Positions 8,136-14,103 of a DNA stretch of 17,656 bases are shown one piece after another. Each line of letters opens with the position of its first letter. Positions within the stretch are counted from its first letter, which is position 1. A program made the translations under genes and the position numbers. Source of the DNA: JBFKOL01 sp041628815 (GTDB taxonomy: Bacteria > Bacteroidota > Bacteroidia > Chitinophagales > Saprospiraceae); contig JBFKOL010000051.1 in assembly GCA_041628815.1 (NCBI GenBank), forward strand, positions 1 to 17,656, in the 5' to 3' direction. The notes under the pieces are model-generated. The model made no database searches. It was not told where the DNA came from and saw only the letters and a list, made by a program, of their open reading frames with translations.

Positions 8136-9157
8136 CGGATGACCTCAAGACTTTTCATCTGCCAACATTCACCCTCGAGAGCGGTGAAACACTTCGCGAC
8201 GTGCAAGTCGCCTATCGCACCTATGGACGGTTAAGTGAAAAACAGGATAACGTAGTAGTCGTCATACATGCGCTTACGGCCAATGCTGATGTCCACGAAT
8301 GGTGGAGCGGACTCTTTGGTACCGGAAAGGTTTTTGATCCGGATCAGTATTTCATTATTTGTCCCAACAACCTGGGATCTCCGTACGGCACCACATCACC
8401 ACTCAACCGTCAAGGGTCCCATGATTCCGGAAAGGAGGCGGATTTTCCGTTTTACACCATACGCGATACGGCATTGCTGCATTTGTCCTTACTCGAATAC
8501 CTTGACATAGGCTGTATTTTCCTCTTGATCGGCCCTTCTTGCGGAGGCAACATCGCCCAGGAAATGGCTTACTATTCAGGAGAGAAAGTGAAAAACCTGG
8601 CATTGCTTTGCTGCTCAGCTCAGGAGTCACCATGGGTAATAGCCATCCATGAAGCTCAAAGACAGGCACTCCTCATCGATCCGGGATTCATAAGCGGAAG
8701 CGGCAAAGGCCAAGGATTGGTAGCTGCAAGGGCAATGGCTATGCCTTTCTATCGCTCACACGCCAGCTTCACATTGCGCCAGTCAGAAAGCCATGACCAC
8801 GTCATCCGGGACTTTAGGGCTTCAAGTTACATCGCATACCAGGGTAGAAAATTCCTCGACCGCTTTGATGCACGTTGCTACTATCACCTGATCAATGCCC
8901 TCGATACACACCACATGGGCCGTAGCAGAAATTCGATCCGTGAGGCACTCGCTCAAATCAAGGCGAATACCATATGTATGGGTTTTTCGTCGGATATACT
9001 CGTGCCGACAATCGAACAAAAAGCCATGGCAGAACTCATACCTGGCGCCAAATTCATGGAAATCGAAACCATCTTTGGCCATGACGCCTTCCTGATAGAA
9101 GCGGAAAAAGTCAACCGTGCACTGTGCGACTTCCTGGAAGACTGTACTGAGTCCTAA
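8132..9157 (+). CDS. metX: homoserine O-acyltransferase, MetX family (alpha/beta hydrolase)
   Basis: The 341-residue alpha/beta-hydrolase-fold acyltransferase activates homoserine for sulfur uptake. Catalytic triad candidates are S136 in G-P-S-C-G-G, D288 in S-S-D-I-L-V-P and H317 in F-G-H-D-A-F. V-A-Y-R-T-Y-G near the N-terminus, H-A-L-T-A-N-A-D-V-H-E-W-W (oxyanion side) and G-S-P-Y-G-T-T-S-P are standard MetX blocks. The nucleophile elbow differs from the usual G-G-S-M-G-G, and the acyl-CoA used (acetyl or succinyl) is not decided. Known MetX enzymes of both kinds exist, and the MetZ-type partner directly upstream favours succinyl. The start overlaps the metZ stop. The TAA stop overlaps the convergent parC stop. 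A serine O-acyltransferase activity, known for some MetX relatives, is a further alternative. Confidence 0.85.
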   Translation: MTDDLKTFHLPTFTLESGETLRDVQVAYRTYGRLSEKQDNVVVVIHALTANADVHEWWSGLFGTGKVFDPDQYFIICPNNLGSPYGTTSPLNRQGSHDSGKEADFPFYTIRDTALLHLSLLEYLDIGCIFLLIGPSCGGNIAQEMAYYSGEKVKNLALLCCSAQESPWVIAIHEAQRQALLIDPGFISGSGKGQGLVAARAMAMPFYRSHASFTLRQSESHDHVIRDFRASSYIAYQGRKFLDRFDARCYYHLINALDTHHMGRSRNSIREALAQIKANTICMGFSSDILVPTIEQKAMAELIPGAKFMEIETIFGHDAFLIEAEKVNRALCDFLEDCTES

Positions 9158-11832
9158 AAATCGAGTTCTATGGTATCTCCCGGCTTATAGGTGCCATTCT
9201 GACCGGAACCCTGGTCATCCTTTTTTTTCTTTTTCTCGGTATTCCTAGATCCCGTGGGCTTGTTGACAACTTCAGTCTTGGATTTCGCTTCTTGGGGCTT
9301 ATCCGGCTTGTCCGATTTCAATTTTACCGTCAACAGTTTATATTCTCCCAATTTGTTGCCCAAGGCCTTCCACCCTTTGACATCTATAAAGGAGGCGATA
9401 TCCAGTTCTTTTTCCACCTTATTTCCTCCCGACTTATAGCCGTAGACGACTACGGGTTCCTTGGCCGCTGTCGCAAAGTACAGCCGGGACCCGGACGCCT
9501 CGGAAATGAATTTGAATCTTTCTGCAGTTGTGGAAGTCTCAATCTGAAACCTCTTGACCATGGTCCATCCCTTCTCACCTTCATAGTAAACCACGGATAC
9601 AATACTCTTTGCATGGATTTTTTTCACCTCCAGGAGCTTGTCGGTATCGATCTTCGATTCGAGTTCCAGTTCGCGGACCTCGTATGTTCCGTCCCGGTAC
9701 AGGGCCAGGATTTGATCCCCTGTATCGAAACCGCCGAGGTATTGTCCTCTTTCCTCTTTGTTGATACGGCCGCTGACTTCATCCATCCATACTTTGATGG
9801 CGCCCAGCGTCGACTTTCCAATTTCAAGTTGGGAAATTTTCTTGACCGGATATTTTGTAAGGATGTTACCCTGTGAACCTCTCCCTTTGATGGCTATATC
9901 CGCAAAGTCGAATTCGAATACCTTTTTCTTTGCATTGCATCCTGGCGAAAGCATCACCTGGACAATTTCCGATTCACCATTCGGGTTGGCAGTGAAGTAC
10001 AGTACCCTGGATCCTTTTTCCACCTTCGTCAAAAGATAGGATTTGTCGCGGGTGATTGCCTTGACATTGAATCTCTTTGCCATGGCCCTCCCCGTGGCAC
10101 CATCGAGATACACCATGTTGTAAGTGGTGCGTTCATCACCCTTCTTCCATACCGCAACGTGAATGACGTTTTTTCCTACGAAAACCTTTTCCTCGATGCG
10201 CGACACCTGGAAAGTGCCGTCCTTTTTGAAAACGATGATGTCGTCCATGTCGGAACAGTCACAAACGAATTCATCTTTCTTGATGCCCATACCGATGAAG
10301 CCTTCCTTCCTGTTGACATACAACTTGGCATTGTTGGCCACCACCTGCTCTGCCTTGATTTCGTCAAAACTGGTGATTTCTGTTTTCCTCTCTTTCCCAT
10401 TCCCATATTTCTCCAGAAGGCGGTCAAAATAGGCAATGGAATAGTCCGTCAGGTGCTCTAGATCGTAGTTCACCTGGTCGAGTTCTTCAAGCAACTTGGC
10501 CATAGCTTCATCGTGCCTGAACTTGTTGTATTTGGAGATCCGCTTGATGCGAATCTCGGTGAGTTTGATGATGTCCTCTTCTTCGAGATCCCGCATCAGC
10601 CGTACCCTGTTGTCGTTCGAACCGGGTTTGTCGGATGGGGTAACTACGTATTTACGCAAGCCTGTTTCAATGATTTCCAGGGCTTCCTCGAATGATTCTG
10701 CCTCCTCGATATCGCGGTAGATCCATTTCTCAATGAATATCTTTTCCAGGCTGGCCATGTGCCATCGCTCTTCGAGCTCTCCTTTCTTAATTTCCAGCTC
10801 CTGTCGAAGGAGGTCCCTGGTCTTTTCAGTGGAGATCCTGAGGAGGTCTTCCACAGTCATGAACCGCGGTTTATTGTCGACGATCACACAGGCATTCGGC
10901 GATATGGACACTTCGCAATTCGTAAACGCATACAGTGCGTCGATGGTCAACTCCGGTGAGACGCCGGATGGAAGATCCACCTGCACCTCTACCTCGCGAG
11001 CCGTATTGTCCACCACCCTTTTGATCTTGATCTGCCCCTTGTCGGCGGCCTTGATAATGCTGTCGATCAGTGACGAAGTCGTGACGCCGTAAGGCAGCTC
11101 TTTGATTAGCACCGTAGACTTGTCGGCTACTTCTATCCGGGCACGTACCTTGACCTTGCCCCCGCGCTTTCCACCCGAATATTCCGATACATCGATCAAC
11201 CCGCCGGTTGCGAAATCAGGGTAAATCTTTACTCTTTTGCCCTCCAAAACTTTGATGGAAGCCTTGATCAACTCGATAAAGTTGTGTGGCAATATCTTGG
11301 TTGATAATCCAACGGCTATGCCCTCTACGCCATGGGCCAGCAGCAAGGGAAATTTAACAGGTAGCGTAATGGGCTCCTTATTGCGCCCGTCATAGGACAG
11401 CTGAAATTCCGTAGTCTGGTTGTTAAAGGCTACATCGAGGGCAAATTTGGTTAACCGTGCTTCAATGTACCGGGGTGCGGCAGCCGAATCACCTGTATTG
11501 ATGTCGCCCCAGTTGCCTTGGGTATCGATCATCAGGTCTTTTTGCCCGAGGTGCACAAGTGCATCACCAATAGCGGCATCACCGTGCGGATGGTATTGCA
11601 TGGTGTGACCGATCAGGTTTGCCACTTTATGATATCGGCCATCTTCTTTCTCACGCATGCTGTACAGGATACGCCTCTGAACAGGCTTCAATCCATCTTC
11701 TATGGCCGGTACCGCACGCTCCAGAATGACGTAAGACGCATAATCCAGAAAATAATCCTCGTACATGCCTTCGAGGGCTACGACATGCTCTTCCGAATGA
11801 TTCTGTGAATCCGAACCACCTTTTTCAGCCAT
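9154..11832 (-). CDS. parC: DNA topoisomerase IV subunit A (ParC-type)
   Basis: The 892-residue type IIA topoisomerase A subunit, with ParE, should decatenate daughter chromosomes. The breakage-reunion domain includes D-G-L-K-P-V-Q-R-R-I at 46-55, H-P-H-G-D at 81-85, and catalytic R121-Y122 in A-A-P-R-Y-I-E. A coiled-coil stretch rich in E and K spans roughly 340-475. A C-terminal beta-pinwheel follows from about 500. G-R-G-S-Q-G-N at 650-656 sits where gyrase has the Q-R-R-G-G-K-G box, so wrapping activity is unlikely and ParC is preferred over GyrA. The tail has a lysine-rich linker, then G-D-T-I-E-L-D-F. The resistance-determining segment reads D-A-A-I-G-D, with Ala at 86 where many enzymes have Ser. 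No parE is adjacent. M23 is an alternative start. Confidence 0.9.
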   Translation of the reverse strand: MAEKGGSDSQNHSEEHVVALEGMYEDYFLDYASYVILERAVPAIEDGLKPVQRRILYSMREKEDGRYHKVANLIGHTMQYHPHGDAAIGDALVHLGQKDLMIDTQGNWGDINTGDSAAAPRYIEARLTKFALDVAFNNQTTEFQLSYDGRNKEPITLPVKFPLLLAHGVEGIAVGLSTKILPHNFIELIKASIKVLEGKRVKIYPDFATGGLIDVSEYSGGKRGGKVKVRARIEVADKSTVLIKELPYGVTTSSLIDSIIKAADKGQIKIKRVVDNTAREVEVQVDLPSGVSPELTIDALYAFTNCEVSISPNACVIVDNKPRFMTVEDLLRISTEKTRDLLRQELEIKKGELEERWHMASLEKIFIEKWIYRDIEEAESFEEALEIIETGLRKYVVTPSDKPGSNDNRVRLMRDLEEEDIIKLTEIRIKRISKYNKFRHDEAMAKLLEELDQVNYDLEHLTDYSIAYFDRLLEKYGNGKERKTEITSFDEIKAEQVVANNAKLYVNRKEGFIGMGIKKDEFVCDCSDMDDIIVFKKDGTFQVSRIEEKVFVGKNVIHVAVWKKGDERTTYNMVYLDGATGRAMAKRFNVKAITRDKSYLLTKVEKGSRVLYFTANPNGESEIVQVMLSPGCNAKKKVFEFDFADIAIKGRGSQGNILTKYPVKKISQLEIGKSTLGAIKVWMDEVSGRINKEERGQYLGGFDTGDQILALYRDGTYEVRELELESKIDTDKLLEVKKIHAKSIVSVVYYEGEKGWTMVKRFQIETSTTAERFKFISEASGSRLYFATAAKEPVVVYGYKSGGNKVEKELDIASFIDVKGWKALGNKLGEYKLLTVKLKSDKPDKPQEAKSKTEVVNKPTGSRNTEKKKKKDDQGSGQNGTYKPGDTIELDF

Positions 11833-11851
11833 TAAACCTGATTTTCATGTA

Positions 11852-11887
11852 AATATAAATAAAGAAATTTTATAATGTATTTATATT
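11852..11887. promoter_or_regulatory. AT-only inverted repeat in the divergent parC / aminotransferase spacer
   Basis: The 122-base spacer 11833-11954 between two divergently transcribed genes holds a perfect 10-base inverted repeat. AATATAAATA at 11852-11861 is mirrored by TATTTATATT at 11878-11887, with 16 bases between. The whole stretch 11848-11887 is nearly pure A/T, unlike the balanced coding sequence around it. The position fits a shared operator or overlapping back-to-back promoters. No clean Bacteroidota -33/-7 pair could be read, and chance pairing in AT-rich DNA is possible. Confidence 0.35.
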
Positions 11888-11941
11888 CCAATGCTGTATT
11901 CCACCCAGCACATCAACGTGATTTCTCTTATCTTCATCGCC

Positions 11942-11946
11942 AAGGA
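11942..11946 (+). promoter_or_regulatory. Shine-Dalgarno-like site for the class V aminotransferase
   Basis: AAGGA lies 8 bases before the ATG at 11955. Such a site is uncommon among the starts in this window and supports 11955 over the out-of-frame ATG at 11950. A five-base match can arise by chance. Confidence 0.4.
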
Positions 11947-11954
11947 ATCATGCT

Positions 11955-13202
11955 ATGTCAAGTAGAAGAACTTTTCTGATCAATGCCTCTCTAGCACCTA
12001 TGTCCTTGAAGTGGGGCAAAGGTATGGTGGATTTACAACAAGTGATAAAGACGCGCGAAAAAGTCGACTGGGACGCTGTACGGGAGCTGTTTCCCATAAC
12101 CCAATGGCGCAAAATTCAATTCAACAGCGGCAGTGCCGGTGTCATGCCACTTCCAGTGCAGGATCACCTTTTCGACCTGATAAGAATCATGAACAACAGG
12201 GCACCCTATGTAGCATGGAGCGAGTGGCAAGAAACTAAGAAGAGCAATATTTCCCGAATGGCTGATATGTTGGGTGTCTCTCCTGAAGAACTCATGGTGG
12301 TACGCAATACGACGGAAGCACTCAACATGATCCTCTATGGTCTTCCATTGAAACCTGGCGACCAGGTCATCGCTGCACATCACGATTACCCCTTTGCCCT
12401 GAACGCCATTCAACAAAGGGTAAAGAGGGACGGCATCTCTTGCGAACTATTGTCATTAGACCTTCCGGCCGATGACGATGAAGTGGTGGGCGCCTATGAA
12501 GCAGCCGTTACTCCTGCCACCAGGGCTATTCTTGTCACGTATATGACGCACCGGCATGGACATATCATGCCGGTGAAACGGATCTGCGAGATGGCACATG
12601 AAAAAGGTATCCAGGTCGTGCTGGATGCTGCTCACGCATTCGGACAATTTGAACACGACCTGCGGAATCTCGGTGCAGATTACTACGCTACCAGTTTGCA
12701 CAAGTGGCTCAATGCACCCCATGGTTGTGGTCTCCTGTATGTTAACAAAGACCACATAAACGAACTCCATGCCCATCCTTCTTCCAACCTTGACGCCCAG
12801 GGATCCATTGACAAATATGAACACATCGGAACAAGGGCTTTTCACCAGGAAATAGGTATCCAAACCGCCCTTGACTTTCACATGAACATTGGTTCCCAAA
12901 CAAAACAGGCCAGGCTGCACGAACTGAAAAGCTACTGGACGGAGCGTATCGCAACCGTAGACCGTGTGCATCTTCATACCGACCTTTCTCCCGCCAAAAG
13001 CTGTGCGGTGGCTACCTTTTCCATTGACAACCTGTCCGGAGGGAAAATGGTTAAGATCCTGGATGAAGATTACGACATCCACGCCAAATCGGTTGGAGGA
13101 AAATGGGGCAGCGGGGTAAGAATAAGTGTGAACGTGTTTACCCATTACAAAGAATTGGACCGACTCGTTCAGGCGGTCACAGAAACAGCCAAGAAAGCCT
13201 GA
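11955..13202 (+). CDS. class V PLP aminotransferase, isopenicillin-N-epimerase-like, with twin-arginine-like N-terminus
   Basis: The 415-residue fold-type I PLP enzyme belongs to class V, the group that includes cysteine desulfurases and isopenicillin N epimerase. N-S-G-S-A-G near residue 55, R-N-T-T-E-A at about 117-122 (phosphate loop), L-D-A-A-H with D224 and H227, and the Schiff-base lysine K250 in S-L-H-K-W are the expected PLP contacts. L-H-K-W-L-N-A-P-H-G with R near G-V-R-I-S-V at the C-terminus fits the epimerase-like subgroup. No catalytic cysteine loop of SufS/IscS type is evident, so cysteine desulfurase is disfavoured. The first residues (S-S-R-R-T-F-L) match the twin-arginine consensus, but the hydrophobic stretch after them is short. 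The true substrate is unknown. The TGA overlaps the ATG of the VanZ-like gene. Confidence 0.82.
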   Translation: MSSRRTFLINASLAPMSLKWGKGMVDLQQVIKTREKVDWDAVRELFPITQWRKIQFNSGSAGVMPLPVQDHLFDLIRIMNNRAPYVAWSEWQETKKSNISRMADMLGVSPEELMVVRNTTEALNMILYGLPLKPGDQVIAAHHDYPFALNAIQQRVKRDGISCELLSLDLPADDDEVVGAYEAAVTPATRAILVTYMTHRHGHIMPVKRICEMAHEKGIQVVLDAAHAFGQFEHDLRNLGADYYATSLHKWLNAPHGCGLLYVNKDHINELHAHPSSNLDAQGSIDKYEHIGTRAFHQEIGIQTALDFHMNIGSQTKQARLHELKSYWTERIATVDRVHLHTDLSPAKSCAVATFSIDNLSGGKMVKILDEDYDIHAKSVGGKWGSGVRISVNVFTHYKELDRLVQAVTETAKKA

Positions 13203-14029
13203 TGGAAAGGTTTGTTGGCTGGTTGAGCAAACATAGATGGGTTAACATCGCTGTGATCTGCACCTACTTCCCACTGGTAGTGCTCCCCCACAAAATGTTT
13301 GGCACTTTTCTGAATACCAAGGTATTTGTAGGTATCACGCGCGCTCAGTACAACCTATATGTCTTGATCGCCGCTTCCGTATTGCTCTTGATCTATGCAT
13401 GGTACTTCCATATTGCCGGCCGCGACAAACATTATCGTGGAGCCCTATGGGCCTATATGATTTATAACATCGCTCTCGCCGTCATCATCATCAATATCCT
13501 GTTCGTCATCAACATTGAAATCGTTCACTTTCCCCAGTATGCTTTAATGGCAGTGCTGTTGTTTCCGCTGCTTTCAAATTACCAGGCAACCTTGATCTGG
13601 ACAACCCTGGCGGGCGCTTTGGATGAAGCCTACCAATATTTTGTGCTTGCTCCCGATGACACTTTTTACTACGATTTCAACGATGTGGTGACCAACCTGG
13701 TCGGTGCCTCATTCGGCTTGTTAATCATTTGGGCCGCGGGCATCAGGGGAAACAGACCTTTCAGGAGCCACAGTAAGTTCATCCTGATGGCCACCTTTAC
13801 GTTGATTGTCTTGTTGGTCATACTCTATAGGACCAAAGTGCTCAGCATTTACCCCAGTAAAGATCATCAATATCAGCTGCTGCGCAAAGACATCAGCGGC
13901 TTCTGGTATGCTCCCAATAAGAGGGTCACTTACCATGTCATGAAACCCATGGAAGGAATGGTGGCAACGCTCCTTCTGATGCTCAGTAAATGGAAGCTGG
14001 GCTCTTTCCCGGAAGACCACCGGTCATGA
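13202..14029 (+). CDS. VanZ-like integral membrane protein
   Basis: The 275-residue protein has about six or seven hydrophobic segments, at roughly 12-28, 49-68, 80-103, 110-140, 162-180 and 183-200, followed by a soluble tail. The VanZ-family pattern is clear: V-H-F-P-Q-Y with H109, then G-A-L-D-E-A-Y-Q with D141, E142 and Q145, then D-F-N-D-V-V-T-N-L-V-G with D161, N165 and G168. VanZ from enterococcal resistance islands lowers teicoplanin sensitivity. Chromosomal homologues are widespread and mostly of unknown function, so no resistance role is implied. The frame stays open to 13103, but ATG 13202 forms a TGATG junction with the upstream stop and gives a membrane-protein-like N-terminus. 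A 70-residue C-terminal extension after the last helix is atypical for minimal VanZ proteins. Confidence 0.8.
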   Translation: MERFVGWLSKHRWVNIAVICTYFPLVVLPHKMFGTFLNTKVFVGITRAQYNLYVLIAASVLLLIYAWYFHIAGRDKHYRGALWAYMIYNIALAVIIINILFVINIEIVHFPQYALMAVLLFPLLSNYQATLIWTTLAGALDEAYQYFVLAPDDTFYYDFNDVVTNLVGASFGLLIIWAAGIRGNRPFRSHSKFILMATFTLIVLLVILYRTKVLSIYPSKDHQYQLLRKDISGFWYAPNKRVTYHVMKPMEGMVATLLLMLSKWKLGSFPEDHRS

Positions 14030-14047
14030 AAAGGAATCGTTCTGTCC

Positions 14048-14067
14048 TTTGAGACAAATGTTTCAAA
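14048..14067. promoter_or_regulatory. 20-base imperfect palindrome upstream of the M14 peptidase
   Basis: TTTGAGACAAATGTTTCAAA is a dyad in which eight of ten half-site positions pair; only the sixth pair and the central A/A do not. It lies 18 bases after the VanZ-like stop and 36 bases before the peptidase start. It is AT-rich and has no following T-run, so it looks more like a protein-binding site than a terminator. The TTTG at 14048-14051, with a weak TAnnTTTG-like element at 14073, might form a promoter, but that match is poor. Confidence 0.35.
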
Positions 14068-14103
14068 TCCATTAATTTCACGCCTTATAACGAGCGCACA
14101 ACT

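Noticed and set aside
9292..9876. 194-codon + strand open frame inside parC
   Set aside because: Lies opposite the conserved ParC C-terminal domain, with no motif of its own.
9154..11832. GyrA instead of ParC
   Set aside because: The canonical gyrase box is not seen at the expected place (GRGSQGN instead), and the tail matches ParC-type proteins.
12456..13145. 229-codon open frame on the - strand inside the class V aminotransferase gene
   Set aside because: Antisense to conserved PLP motifs; composition is typical of a shadow frame and no family is recognisable.
13103..13201. Extended N-terminus for the VanZ-like protein
   Set aside because: The extra 33 residues are charged, overlap the conserved aminotransferase C-terminus and do not look like a membrane protein start; TGATG at 13200-13204 is preferred.
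13202..14029. Glycopeptide resistance gene
   Set aside because: VanZ-like domains are common in chromosomes without resistance; no vanA/H/X or regulators are nearby.
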